Shown piece after piece: positions 29,001 to 40,600 of a stretch of DNA of 64,000 nucleotides (the first letter of the stretch is position 1; the number at the start of each line of letters is the position of its first letter). The stretch is from Saccharomycodes ludwigii (lineage: Eukaryota > Ascomycota > Saccharomycetes > Saccharomycodales > Saccharomycodaceae): NCBI RefSeq assembly GCF_020623625.1, contig NC_060204.1, positions 722,501-786,500 on the forward strand, read 5' to 3'. A program made the position numbers and the translations under genes. The notes under the pieces are model-generated. The model had not been told where the DNA came from. It searched no databases and saw only the letters and a list, made by a program, of their open reading frames with translations.

Positions 29001-31466
29001 TTATTCAAATAAAGTTTTCCATGTAACTTTTTTCCTAACTGCATTAGAAAATCCCTCTTTATATTTAACCCATACTCTATCTTCCTCAACTTTAAGTCCC
29101 TCTTTTTTATTTTTATTCATATCATTAGCAATAGTAACAATCCCATCAGCGCCGTTCCTAACATCTTTATCAGACAATGGTACCACGGTTTTCATTTTAA
29201 AAAACTCAAATGCGTTTGTAGGTTTGCTTTTCCCCCTTTTGTCTGTATTGTTATCAAGAGTTGGAGCAATACTAGTAAATGACCCTGTATTTGTGCTACT
29301 TGGTGATGTACTAGAAATGTTGTGATTAACTATATTATCATTGTTAACAATATTTGATTTTTTAACTTTTTTATTACTATTGTTTGTGTTTGTAACAGAA
29401 CCACTGGTATTTTTCTCATTTTCATAACTTCTCTTTCTTTTATTATTAATTTTATATTCTTCTAATTTTGAAAGTAAATATTTATAACAAATATTCCTTT
29501 TCAACATCATGTTAACGTTACCATAATTATTCTCCTCAGTTCCAAACTCTACAATTTTGTATATTGGCGGTGATACGTCCAAAAATTGCTCATTCTTACC
29601 ATTAACAATAAATTTCAAAACAGGTATGTTAATATGAATTAATGGTATAATATTTTCAGAAACCACTTTATTTCTTAAATTAGAATCAGTAATAGTTTTC
29701 AAGTAATCAGTATTTAATAGAATATTAACATACGGCAATAACTCATTTATGAAAATTTGGCTATTGCTATTGTAATATATATATAAATCGCACGGAGTTA
29801 GGTTTTTTTTTATTAAATCCACTATATTCCGTAAATTTGAGATTTTATTTCTCAATTCTAGACTGGAGAACTTATTACCAAATTGGAAATCGATAGCGTG
29901 ATTATTTCTGAAATTGGTGACATCTGCAAAAAGCTCGTGGAATACCAGTGGAATCACATAGGCGTATCTCAGAACTTCAAATTCAGTACCACCATTGGTG
30001 CTGTATATTTTCCCCTGTAAAAGATCATAAAAATAAAGCCAGTTACTTAATGCACTTGGTTTATTGACGCTGCCAATATCTGAATATTTTACAATTGAGT
30101 AATTATTAAAGCAACCGCTAATAATACGATCTATAGTGGAAAACGATTGCAGTTCCAATTTATTTAAAAGTGTCAAAAAAATTATGGACCCATCAATTTT
30201 AGGATTTTTTTGGAATATTAATTGAACTAACTGATACCAAGGCAATGGAACATCTTTTTCAATGTTTTGGTTGTTATCCTCGTTATTATTGATATCAACA
30301 TCTAGAGTAATCAAGCCTGCGCCCTGAGTGCTGTTATTATTTGATAAAAATTGCAAATTATTGATACAGTTTCTAATATCAGACTGACAAATTTCAATTA
30401 ATTTCATCAATGTTTTTTTAGAGGCGTTAATTTTTTCAGTTTTACAAATTAACTCTAACCTAGTTAGCAACTCCTTTTCATTGGGTTTATGGAAATGGAT
30501 GATTTCACAATAAGATCTTAGTTTTTCCAATGGCTTAGAATATAAATTGTTACAGATAATTATGATTGGTCTTGTCAATATCTTGCTTCTCAATGCCTTA
30601 GTCTTACTCTTCAGTTTATTTTTTGCAACATTATCCGTGGCTGACACAACTACACTATGTCCTAGTTCCTTGGTTGCTACAATATCCTTATTAAGTATAT
30701 CGATCAAATTTTTAATAATCCCATTTTCTATACTTCCATCAATTTCATCACAAATTAAACAAACAGGTGAATCATTTTTATCAACGGAAGCGTTAAATAA
30801 TGTGTTGGTTAGTTTATCCTTAAGTTTGGTACCGGCCCTTTCGTCACTTGCATTAATTTCCCTTGGAGTAAATCCGGCTTGCTTCGACAATACATGTGCA
30901 ACAGTGGTCTTTCCAATTCCTGGAGAACCGTATATCAGTAAAATCTTCTTGGCAGGTCGTTGTAATATATCCTTTTCTAAATCTTCTTTGATGTCCACAT
31001 CTTTATTACTTGTATTAACAATGCTATTGGTGAAAAAGTTTTTTGGCAAGTCCTCTTGAAAAACTAAGGGTGCCCAATGCCTTAACCATTTCAATATTTT
31101 TCTATTATTCTTCTCATTGCCAACTAAATCTAAAAATAAACTCGGCCTCCATTTCTCTGCCCATAAAGTGCCTTTATTAGTATTATTCTTATCGGTACTA
31201 TTCTTGTTAGTAGTGGATCTATTATGATCATGTTGTTTTTGTTTTTCCTCTTTTTTTTTGTTAATATTATCCATTAAAGTATTAATGTCAATTCCATAAT
31301 TGGAGCCATTTTTCCAGAAAGAAGAGTTGCTAATAATATTATTATCGGGATTTGATATTCCTTGTTGTTCTTTCTTTTTGATTGTAATGAATTTACCAGT
31401 AGAAGAGGTATATGTAATAGTATTTTCATTTTGTTGTTGGCAATAATGTGATAAAGGATCAGACAT
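29001..31466 (-). CDS. CTF18: Alternative clamp loader large subunit Ctf18
   Basis: An 821-residue AAA+ protein. The clamp-loader head WAEKWRPSLFLDLVGNEK lies near residue 100, Walker A LIYGSPGIGKTTVAHVL near 175-190, Walker B CLICDEIDGS near 237-243, and sensor-1-type IIIICNNLYSKPL near 300. Ctf18 with Dcc1, Ctf8 and Rfc2-5 loads PCNA and is needed for sister-chromatid cohesion and replication checkpoint. The C-terminus (VTWKTLFE after a basic stretch) fits the Ctf8/Dcc1-binding end. S. cerevisiae Ctf18 is 741 residues; extra Asn/Ser linkers account for the difference. It is next to SEC14 as in YMR078C-YMR079W. Rfc1 and Elg1 are excluded by the WAEKWRP...LRHWAPLVF head. Confidence 0.93.
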   Translation of the reverse strand: MSDPLSHYCQQQNENTITYTSSTGKFITIKKKEQQGISNPDNNIISNSSFWKNGSNYGIDINTLMDNINKKKEEKQKQHDHNRSTTNKNSTDKNNTNKGTLWAEKWRPSLFLDLVGNEKNNRKILKWLRHWAPLVFQEDLPKNFFTNSIVNTSNKDVDIKEDLEKDILQRPAKKILLIYGSPGIGKTTVAHVLSKQAGFTPREINASDERAGTKLKDKLTNTLFNASVDKNDSPVCLICDEIDGSIENGIIKNLIDILNKDIVATKELGHSVVVSATDNVAKNKLKSKTKALRSKILTRPIIIICNNLYSKPLEKLRSYCEIIHFHKPNEKELLTRLELICKTEKINASKKTLMKLIEICQSDIRNCINNLQFLSNNNSTQGAGLITLDVDINNNEDNNQNIEKDVPLPWYQLVQLIFQKNPKIDGSIIFLTLLNKLELQSFSTIDRIISGCFNNYSIVKYSDIGSVNKPSALSNWLYFYDLLQGKIYSTNGGTEFEVLRYAYVIPLVFHELFADVTNFRNNHAIDFQFGNKFSSLELRNKISNLRNIVDLIKKNLTPCDLYIYYNSNSQIFINELLPYVNILLNTDYLKTITDSNLRNKVVSENIIPLIHINIPVLKFIVNGKNEQFLDVSPPIYKIVEFGTEENNYGNVNMMLKRNICYKYLLSKLEEYKINNKRKRSYENEKNTSGSVTNTNNSNKKVKKSNIVNNDNIVNHNISSTSPSSTNTGSFTSIAPTLDNNTDKRGKSKPTNAFEFFKMKTVVPLSDKDVRNGADGIVTIANDMNKNKKEGLKVEEDRVWVKYKEGFSNAVRKKVTWKTLFE

Positions 31467-32155
31467 TGGTTTTCTTAGTACTCCAGAAGGGAAGGAGCAA
31501 TTCGAGTATTATTATTATTCTTCTTCTTCTTCTTCTTCTTCTTCTTCTTCTTCTTTTTTAACTTTTAGATTGATCTCAAGACTTTTAGGTAAAATCCTAA
31601 ATGGTTATTGATCAATTACAAATATCCGGGTAGGTTATGTTTGCTCATGATGATGGTCTGTCTATACTGCATTATTTTCTGAGAATGTAAATAGGTGTTG
31701 TTTTGCTGATTCTCCTCTCTTTTATTCTGCGTCTTTTTACATTGAAAGATGAAGAAAAGAAAAAAAGAAAAGAAAGAAAAAAAAAAGAAAAAAAATAAAA
31801 AAAAGATCAACAAAAATATTTTTTTTTTTTTTCTTTTTTTGTTCAAACGAAAAAAAAAAATACGTATCAAATTAATACTTTAAGAAAGAAAGCAGAAAGC
31901 GGAAAGTAAAAAATGAATAATAAAATTAACAAACAAACAAACAAAAAAAAAATATCTCTTCTTAAGTAAACATGTTTATTTAATATTTATATACTTGCTT
32001 GTCTACTTATTTAACTACTAAAATATTGTTTTAGATATTAATCATCACATAATAAGTTTTGTTTCTTTTTAAATTTTACTAATAATAATTATAAACAACT
32101 AAACAAACAAATAAACAACTACATATATATATATATATATACATATATATATACC
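31467..32155. other. CTF18-SEC14 divergent intergenic region
   Basis: 689 bp. A (TTC)n microsatellite of about 12 units lies at 31519-31554, A/T runs near 31770-31860, and a (TA)n stretch at 32125-32152 directly before the SEC14 ATG. No further gene. Confidence 0.5.
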
Positions 32156-33064
32156 ATGGTCGCCACTGCAGAAGAATTATACAACTCATTCCCCCATACG
32201 CCAGCTCCAGATGCATTACCAGGGACTTTTGGTAAATTAAATGAAACACAAACTGCTGCTGTAAAAAAGTTGCGAGAAATCTTGACTGAAAAGGGGTTCA
32301 CTAAAAGATTAGATGATTTGACTCTATTAAGATTTTTAAGAGCCAGAAAATTTGATGTCGGGCAAGCCCAAATCATGTTTGAAGAATGTGAAAAGTGGAG
32401 AAAATCATTTGGCACAGATACCATATTAGAAGATTTCCATTATGATGAAAAACCATTAGTTGCCAAATATTATCCACAATACTATCATAAAACAGATAAA
32501 GATGGTCGTCCTGTTTATATTGAAGAATTAGGTTCAGTCAATTTAACAGAAATGTACAAGATCACTACCCAGGAGCGTATGTTAAAAAATTTGGTTTGGG
32601 AATATGAATCTTTTGAGAAATATAGATTGCCTGCTTGTTCCAGAAAAGCTGGTCATTTGGTGGAAACATCGTGCACTATTTTAGATTTGAAAGGTATTTC
32701 CATAACTGCAGCTGCTCAAGTATTAAGTTATGTCAGAGAAGCTTCTTATATTGGTCAAAATTATTATCCTGAACGTATGGGTAGGTTTTATTTGATCAAT
32801 GCTCCATTTGGTTTTAGCGCTGCTTTCAGGTTATTTAGACCATTTTTAGATCCGGTTACTGTTTCTAAGATTTTCATTTTAGGTTCCTCTTATAAAAAAG
32901 ATTTATTAAAGCAAATTCCTGAAGAAAACTTGCCTGTTAAGTTTGGTGGTAAATCTGAAGTGAGCGAGAAAGAAGGTGGTTTATTGTTAAGTGATATTGG
33001 GCCATGGAGGGATCCCAAGTATATTGGACCAGAAGGTGAAGCACCAAAAGCTTTTGAGTTGTAG
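32156..33064 (+). CDS. SEC14: Phosphatidylinositol/phosphatidylcholine transfer protein Sec14
   Basis: A 302-residue CRAL-TRIO protein that is nearly collinear with S. cerevisiae Sec14 (304 residues): [77 protein letters not shown] and [12 protein letters not shown]. It moves PI and PC between Golgi membranes and keeps diacylglycerol available for secretion. S. cerevisiae SEC14 has an intron close to its start; here the ATG at 32156 leads straight into the frame without one. Sister genes YMR079W and YKL091C both map to this one locus. Confidence 0.97.
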   Translation: MVATAEELYNSFPHTPAPDALPGTFGKLNETQTAAVKKLREILTEKGFTKRLDDLTLLRFLRARKFDVGQAQIMFEECEKWRKSFGTDTILEDFHYDEKPLVAKYYPQYYHKTDKDGRPVYIEELGSVNLTEMYKITTQERMLKNLVWEYESFEKYRLPACSRKAGHLVETSCTILDLKGISITAAAQVLSYVREASYIGQNYYPERMGRFYLINAPFGFSAAFRLFRPFLDPVTVSKIFILGSSYKKDLLKQIPEENLPVKFGGKSEVSEKEGGLLLSDIGPWRDPKYIGPEGEAPKAFEL

Positions 33065-33796
33065 AATTTAAAATTTGATTTAAAAAGACGGGGAGACGAA
33101 GGAGCAAAAAATAAGTACTGCTAATAGTAACAAATGTAAGTAAGTTATTAATATTATTACTATGTCCTTTATCTTTTATTTTCTTTTTCTTTTTTTTTTT
33201 TTTTTAATACCCCTTTTACATTCATGCTTACTATTAAAATATTGAAATATTAAGATATTATTATTATTATTATTATTATTATACGTTATATATTTATTAT
33301 TACTGTCACTTTTTTATTTTTATTTTTATTTTTATTTTTATTTCTATTTTAATTCTCATTTGTATTCGTACAAAGTGATTCTGTTTGTTGTTGTTTTTCT
33401 TTTTTTGATTTATTACCAAATAAATAAATAAATAAATAAATAATGCACGGGTGCCAACAATAATAATATTTTATTTTAACCTTAGAAATTTAAAGCAAAA
33501 TAAATAAATTTATTCAGAAAAATAATATAAATAAAACTCAAACTTTTTTTCTTTTTTTTTCTTTTTTTTCTTATGTTATTCTCTCCGTCAAAGTAATTAC
33601 CATCGTATTAGTCCAGACAAAGGCAAGCTACTGAGTACTTTAAAGGAAAAAAAGAATTTTAGTTTCCTTGAATCATCAAACACATATAATAATAGTAATA
33701 ATACGCTGAACCAACAACAGAATCGAATCCTTACTTTCATTACCAGCGACGCTCATAGCATTAACATTTTAAAAGTTTACAGAGTATTCCACTAAT
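33065..33796. other. SEC14-BUD2 intergenic region
   Basis: 732 bp with several simple repeats: ATT units at 33258-33282, TTTTA/TTTTTA units at 33311-33350, an AAAT run at 33419-33442, and CTTTTTTTT units at 33545-33570. SEC14 terminator and BUD2 promoter. No gene seen. Confidence 0.5.
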
Positions 33797-36700
33797 ATGG
33801 AAAATCTAAGCATAGACAATAGCTCATATAACAATGAAAACTGCGAAGTAATAAATAATACAACAAAAATGAAAGCTACCATCACCACCAGCAGCAGCTC
33901 TAAAAATTTAAATATTAAGCCAAGTAAATTAAACACTAGCTACGATACTGGTAACAATAGTACTGGTTTAGGGGTCGTAGACAATAAAAGAAAGTTGATT
34001 AATCCATTAATGCTAAGAGAAGAATTGATCAAAAATATTTCTAGTAAAAACGGCGCGTTTAAAGGCAAAGTTGATTGGTGCGATGATTATAAATTGTTAG
34101 ATTGGAAAACAAACGTACTCCACATAGATTCTAAAGGTTCTTTGACCGTTTGTCAAAAACCCATACTAAATCCACAGGATAAGTTTATTATTAAACATTT
34201 GCAAAATGTTTCCATCAAATTACTACATAATTATTACCATAATTCTCATCACAATCACCAACATCATGTTAGCGCTAATGAAGTCCCATATTCTCAAAAT
34301 ATGACACCCATAATTCATATAACTTCCAGGAATAAAAAACAAAAAATATTTATTAATTGTAAGGATAATAAAAAAATTTTTAAAGAATTGTTTAGTAGTT
34401 TAATTTTCTGGAAAAATTTAAAAACGTGTGGGTTACTGGAAAAAATTAATGTAAAGTCTATTTTTACAATAAACAAAAGCCTATTGGAATGTGACCACCA
34501 ACAACAACAACTTCCGATGAAAAATGATAATACTCTTAATTCTACCAGTGGTACTAGCTTGTTGCGAAGAAAGAAAAAAAATTCACCGCCCACTACTAAG
34601 GCTTCACCACGTCAACAACAAAAAGTAAAAGAGCCTACCAACTTAATTGTGTGTCAATTTAATATATATGGTCCAATTCCATTGCATAAAAATATCCCCA
34701 GATTGACCAATATACAACACCCCCCGTACAAATTGTATTCGAGAACATATGTCACTAAGCGACGTCAACCCTTACAACAGCATCAGCATCAACATCAACA
34801 ATCCATACAGTCTATTTCTTCTTCAGCAACAAACAATTCGATGGAAACAATAAATACGGTAACAATCAACACCACTCACGGCTACAGTAACAGTAGTAAT
34901 AATCAGCATTCAAATGATAACAGCCACAAAAGCAACAAAGATAACGGTGGTGAAGATTATGATGAAGGTTGGTTTCAATGTATGGGTGTTTTAAAATCCA
35001 ACGGTATTTTAGATTTTGTATTACAAAGTGACGGTTCGTTAATTTATTCAGTAGATATTAAACAATTGCTTAGCTCAGAAGTTCAGATTTTAGATTCAAG
35101 TTTGTTAGGTAGTGATTCTGTTTTATATATGGGTATCTTGAGGCAATTAAGATCAAACTACAACCTCTATGAGGGCAGTGATAATTTTTATCTATTTGAC
35201 TCCTGTTCCAAACACCAGCATTTAATCTTACAATTCCCCTTAAGAATTGATTTGGAAGATTGGTTTGTTGCTCTAAATACCTTTACTAACAAGGAGGTTT
35301 TATCGCTCGTTGGCACTGACAAATCTAATGAATTAAAACTCTCCAACAGGTTCAAGTTAACCTTGTTAGAGGCTGATTTGCAAGGTATGAATTTTAAAAA
35401 TGCCTTAGGATTTTATGCCGAAATCTCTATCTGGGGGCATACTTGGGCTAGAACTTCTATTGTTAGCTCCTTAACCCCTTTTTGGAGAGAAGAATTCAAA
35501 TTTGATACCCCAGTCAGGACTAAAGATTTGAAGATTTATATTAAACAGCAAACATCCCAAGATACGGCAGCCATGTCATTAACTGATCCCATTGTAGGAA
35601 TTGTAAAGATTGATCAATCTCTATTGCTAAACGACTCTCTATTAAATGAAACTAGATTACCCGTTTATACGCCTGACCATAATAATTTTAACATTGGTAC
35701 CATATGTGTGAAAGTACTCAGTAGTATTAATTTTATATTACCTTCAGTTAATTTTGACAAATTTGAAAATATCTTGACGGAAATAGACTTAAATTGTTTA
35801 ACTGATATGGTCTATAAATCAAGCGCTAGCAATACCGAATCCATCTTAAAGCTAGAAGATATTTCAATGGTTTTATTGGATGTCCTTCAGGCCATAGATA
35901 GACAGGATGAGTGGTTTGAAAGTTTGATTGAGGCGGAAATCTCCAGAATTGATGTATCTATTTTAAAAAACAACAATAATAATCAAAACTCGTCTCACAT
36001 TATTAACTCTCTTTTTAGGGGTAACTCTGTTTTGTCTCAAACAATGGAAAAATACTTCAACAGAATAGGCCAGGAATATTTAGACAACTCTATTGGCAAT
36101 ATTATTAGGGAAATAGTTGGCGATGGTCAATCCTGTGAATTGGATCCGGCCAGAATTCTTTTGGATAATACTGTTGACGACGATGGCGATGAAGTTGATA
36201 AAAGAAGAGAAATTATAATCCGAAAAAATTTTAAAAAATTATGGTACTGGACAAGTAAAATTTGGAAGTGCATCTATAATTCAAGCAATGATTTGCCCCC
36301 CGGGATTAAAACTCAACTAAGGTCGTTCAGGAAAAGGTTAGAACTGATTGTGGTTCAGGGTGTAACAGTGAATGAGGTGGAAAATATTGTTTTGAATTGT
36401 GTTTCCGGGTTTTTGTTTTTGAGATATTTTTGTCCCCTGTTGTTGAATCCAAAAATGTTTAATATAATTCCAGACCACCCAACTGAGAATACTAGGAGAA
36501 CACTAACTTTGGTTACTAAAATACTATTAAACTTATCAACACTAACTTATTTTGGGAAAAAAGAGCCGTGGATGATTAAAATGAACGACTTCATTGCCGA
36601 ATATAGGGATGAGTTAATTGACTATGTGGATAAAGTTACAGAAAAGAAATTGGACTTTGCGCCCAAAACTTTGAAACTAAGTAGTAGCGTTGCTAGACCA

Positions 36701-37570
36701 CAGATTTTATTGGACCCTGTTACCAGAAGAGAATTGCCAACTAATCCATACTTAATTGATAAATATCTAAGGGAAACGGAATTAATCAAGTTTTTTGCAG
36801 AATCATATTTCAAAACCACGATAATAAATCGTAATAGGAAGAAATATGTTTATCAAAGTGATGACTATGAAGAGGCTTCTGAAGATTTAACCAAGAACTC
36901 TTACTCTTATTCTAATACAAAGGGAGATGAGGGGGGGAAAATAGGTGAACTAGCTTTTGAAGATTTAAGCGAAAACAATGCAGAAATTTTTGGACAGGAT
37001 CTCCTACAATTAATTAGCCAAGTTGGTGATGTAAATAAGAAAGATAGACGCAAAGTTAAGTATTACTTGGATGATTCTTCGGAAAATCTGCTGAAACAAT
37101 TGGAAACAGAATCAAACTTATTGTATTGCAAATTGGATCATTTGCTATCAGTTTTATCCAACTATGAATATCCGATACAAAGTATTTTGGACTCTCCTGT
37201 CTATGCAGCTAGTTTAGTAGATAGCTTGTGTTATGAGAAAACCACAAAATATGTATTCTTAGACCCACCTAATTTACAAACAAAAAAAAACTCTACTCGT
37301 TTTAGATATGTTTTTGAAAACTTAGATGCTGTGGAAAAATTTTTTGGGTATTATGTGTGCTATGGCCCGACTAGTACTGCCACTGGTAATACCGGTACGA
37401 GGGGTAGAGAACGCTCAAAAAGTGCTGCAAGTCGTACCTTTGGGTCTACTGGGACTACTTCCACGTCAGCAGAAAGCGTTATTTCCGCATTTGGACCAAG
37501 TACTAAGAAAACGAATAGTATCACAAGCAGTAAAATATCTAGAAAATTAACTAGGTTGTTTAAAAAATGA
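33797..37570 (+). CDS. BUD2: RasGAP Bud2 for Rsr1/Bud1
   Basis: A 1257-residue protein. A C2 domain lies at about residues 510-610 (RFKLTLLEADLQG, SIWGHTWARTS, FWREEFKF). A RasGAP domain follows at about 690-960, with the arginine-finger loop LFRGNSVLSQTMEKY (Arg near 741) and the FLFLRYFCPLLLNPKMF motif near 870. The C2 plus RasGAP architecture separates Bud2 from Ira1/2 (much longer). Bud2 stimulates GTP hydrolysis by Rsr1 at the presumptive bud site and so sets bud position. S. cerevisiae Bud2 is 1104 residues; extra His/Gln/Asn-rich inserts lie at about 330-385. It sits in the order SEC14/YKL091C then BUD2/YKL092C, and ends 76 bp from the convergent NAM7. Confidence 0.93.
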   Translation: MENLSIDNSSYNNENCEVINNTTKMKATITTSSSSKNLNIKPSKLNTSYDTGNNSTGLGVVDNKRKLINPLMLREELIKNISSKNGAFKGKVDWCDDYKLLDWKTNVLHIDSKGSLTVCQKPILNPQDKFIIKHLQNVSIKLLHNYYHNSHHNHQHHVSANEVPYSQNMTPIIHITSRNKKQKIFINCKDNKKIFKELFSSLIFWKNLKTCGLLEKINVKSIFTINKSLLECDHQQQQLPMKNDNTLNSTSGTSLLRRKKKNSPPTTKASPRQQQKVKEPTNLIVCQFNIYGPIPLHKNIPRLTNIQHPPYKLYSRTYVTKRRQPLQQHQHQHQQSIQSISSSATNNSMETINTVTINTTHGYSNSSNNQHSNDNSHKSNKDNGGEDYDEGWFQCMGVLKSNGILDFVLQSDGSLIYSVDIKQLLSSEVQILDSSLLGSDSVLYMGILRQLRSNYNLYEGSDNFYLFDSCSKHQHLILQFPLRIDLEDWFVALNTFTNKEVLSLVGTDKSNELKLSNRFKLTLLEADLQGMNFKNALGFYAEISIWGHTWARTSIVSSLTPFWREEFKFDTPVRTKDLKIYIKQQTSQDTAAMSLTDPIVGIVKIDQSLLLNDSLLNETRLPVYTPDHNNFNIGTICVKVLSSINFILPSVNFDKFENILTEIDLNCLTDMVYKSSASNTESILKLEDISMVLLDVLQAIDRQDEWFESLIEAEISRIDVSILKNNNNNQNSSHIINSLFRGNSVLSQTMEKYFNRIGQEYLDNSIGNIIREIVGDGQSCELDPARILLDNTVDDDGDEVDKRREIIIRKNFKKLWYWTSKIWKCIYNSSNDLPPGIKTQLRSFRKRLELIVVQGVTVNEVENIVLNCVSGFLFLRYFCPLLLNPKMFNIIPDHPTENTRRTLTLVTKILLNLSTLTYFGKKEPWMIKMNDFIAEYRDELIDYVDKVTEKKLDFAPKTLKLSSSVARPQILLDPVTRRELPTNPYLIDKYLRETELIKFFAESYFKTTIINRNRKKYVYQSDDYEEASEDLTKNSYSYSNTKGDEGGKIGELAFEDLSENNAEIFGQDLLQLISQVGDVNKKDRRKVKYYLDDSSENLLKQLETESNLLYCKLDHLLSVLSNYEYPIQSILDSPVYAASLVDSLCYEKTTKYVFLDPPNLQTKKNSTRFRYVFENLDAVEKFFGYYVCYGPTSTATGNTGTRGRERSKSAASRTFGSTGTTSTSAESVISAFGPSTKKTNSITSSKISRKLTRLFKK

Positions 37571-37646
37571 TATATCTTGGTATACCGTATGTATTAAAAA
37601 AAGGTAGTGTACTATTCAACACGTGTTATCATTATTTATATACCAT

Positions 37647-40600
37647 TTATTTAACATTTAAATTACTAAATGCTTCTTGTACGTAATCTGTTGGACCATC
37701 ATTATTCATAAACTGTTTATGTAAAAATGAAGATAAATCTGTATCTTGAACAAATAAAGAGGAAGGATCTTGGACTTGATTGAATGAGACAATACTTTGA
37801 GTATCGAAATGGCTGCTACTGCTGTTAATATTATTGTTATAGTAATTGTTATTAGCATTATTAATAAAATTATTCATATTATGGATGCTACTGTTATAAT
37901 TATTTGTAAAATCATTAATATAAGAGTTCCCCTTATTAGTAATATTATTGGTATTGTTATTATTATTCGCATTGTTCTTTTTGTTGTTATTTTGTACAGG
38001 TTTCATTAATTGGACAGCACACATTTGCAAATTGTCCAATGAACCTTCAACTAAACATCCCTTAGATCTAAAATGAACCAATAAATTGTTCCATAGAATA
38101 TTACGTGATAAAGAAGCTGGATTACCCAAAATAATCAACCCATACTTAGAACGAGTTAGAGCAACATTTAAACGGCGAGGGTCACTTAAAAACCCAATAG
38201 TTTGTTGGTCATTGGCACGAACACATGATAATATAATAAAATCCTTTTCACGACCTTGGAAAGCGTCAACAGAGGAAACTTCAACACTTAAATACGCATC
38301 TTTGTCCATGGACCCATTCATCTGCATATATTGAACAATATAGGCTCTTTGACCCTCGTAGGGGGTAATAACACCAATTTGTTCAGGCTTAATCCCATCC
38401 TTAAACAATCTGGTGATTATTCGCTCACAATTCATAGCTTCAATTCTATTCAAATAAGACGTGCCATTACTAGATATCTCCTCTCTACCATAATTAGCCC
38501 AAAACATCATTGGAACATCGTGTATTGGCCATGGGAAATTGCTATTCGGTAATAAACGTTGTTCCATGGTAACGCCGTTTTGCAAACTGCCATCATAAAA
38601 CATATTACTGGGGAACTCACTCAAGTGTGGATTCATTCTATATTGAACCTCTAGTCTGAATGGCACATGGCCCAAAGTGATCAATCTTTCAAATAGTGAT
38701 TGTTTTAAACCAGCATCGCCAGCTTTTCTATCTAAAATAACTGGTCCCAATTGTTGGTGATCACCAACCAAAATGACTTGTTTTGCGCCCTTGACAATAG
38801 GAATCAAACATTCAGGTTCTGTAGCCTGGGTACTCTCATCAATTAAAACGGTCTTGAATTTAAAATCAATCCGCTTATCGCCAGCACCAACACAAGTACA
38901 ACAAACAACATCAGCTTTTTTCAAAATCCCTGCTTCGTATTTTCTTACATTGACAACAAATTTCTTGGCCTCCTTGGCAGATAGCTCCTCGCCGTTGCGT
39001 TTTTTGTCCAATAATTTCTTGAATGAACCATCCGCCGATTTCAACACTAAATTATGCAAGCCCAATTCAGAAACCGTACTTTCAACATCTTCCCTACTTT
39101 TAGCAGTTAATCTAACAACTTTTAATCCCAAATCCCTCAATTTAGAAGCTAAGTGGTCCACAGCAACATTGGAGGGAGCGCAAACCAAAATTCTTTCTTT
39201 GTGTAATTTAGACAAATGATAAACAATTGTAGCAGATGTTACAGTCTTACCAGTACCAGGAGGTCCTTGGATTAGTGATAGCGGTCTTTGCAAAACATGT
39301 CTAACGGCATGAGCTTGAGATATGTTTAGTTGAGCAAAATTAGGAATAGAAAATTGTTCCGGTAAATCAACTTCATACTTTATTGATGGAATGTCATGGC
39401 CTAAAATATTATAATATAGAAACCCGGATATCGATTTTTTATCAATGGCAAATTTTTTCATGGCATCTTGCATCCTATCATAAGATGTGCCCTTCCAAAC
39501 AAATTCAGCAGTGAACCCGGTATTTAAAGAAGTCGGAGTTTGTTTGGAAGATGACGCAGAAGGCTTTAGTTCCAAGGTAAATTCATCTTTCATACTGTTT
39601 GGTAATCGGATAATATAGCCTCTACCTTCCCAATCTGTGTGTTGCAAACCTGAATACCTTAGAATCATTTCATCTCCAACAGCAACTTTTAACGCATTTG
39701 ATTCATAGGTGGATAACGCAAAACTGGCCAAGGTTCTAGCACCATCGGTGGACCAGGTTACCGAAATGTGTTCTAGAGCTTGTGATTCCTTTAATTGTTT
39801 GTCATAATCAGCTTCTAATTTAACTAGGGGAGCAAATGACCTTTGATACTGATATGCATCTGAATATCTCATCAGGATAGGTAAAACTTCCTCTTCCGAG
39901 TCATCAGGTAGATCTAAATCATTAATAGTGGCATCTTTATTGGATCTCCATTTGGCTTCTAGTTTAGCAATTTGACTTGGAGTTATTAACTTTGCCTTTA
40001 GTATTTGCTCCTCGTTAGGCGGCTCAGCAATCCAAGACAAAAACTGCTTATTTTCAATTAATGGTTGCCACTGGTCAGTGACCCAATTCAAATTTTTTTG
40101 CTGGGCACAGGGCAACCTGCACAATATAACGACAACAGCCTCACTTTTAGCAGAAACAAACCCTAAAATAAAACAATTTTTACAACCACAGTTGTAACAT
40201 TCTAATACTGTATCGCCCAAGTCGGAATTTTCGTGTAAAGAAACATGATTATGGTGTGTTAATACTAAGTGGTTCACTATGTGAGAACTAGCTGATTTCT
40301 GTTTGGAATTGCAAAACCACTTGTTGCACATATTACATTTAATTAAGCATTCCGGTGCATCAATACCACAGTAGGCACAATAATCTGTACGAATATGAGG
40401 ATCTGACAAAAACAATTCTTCGTCGTCATCTTCTTCTTCTTCTTCATCGTCGTCGTCGTCGTCGTCGTCTTCTTCTTCTTCTTCTTCTTCTTCTTCTTCT
40501 TCTTCTTCTTCTTCTTCTTCTTCGTCGTCGTCGTCGTCGTCGTCTTCTTCTTCTTTTTCTTCTTCTTTTTCTTCTTTTTCTTCTTCTTCTTCTTCTTCTT

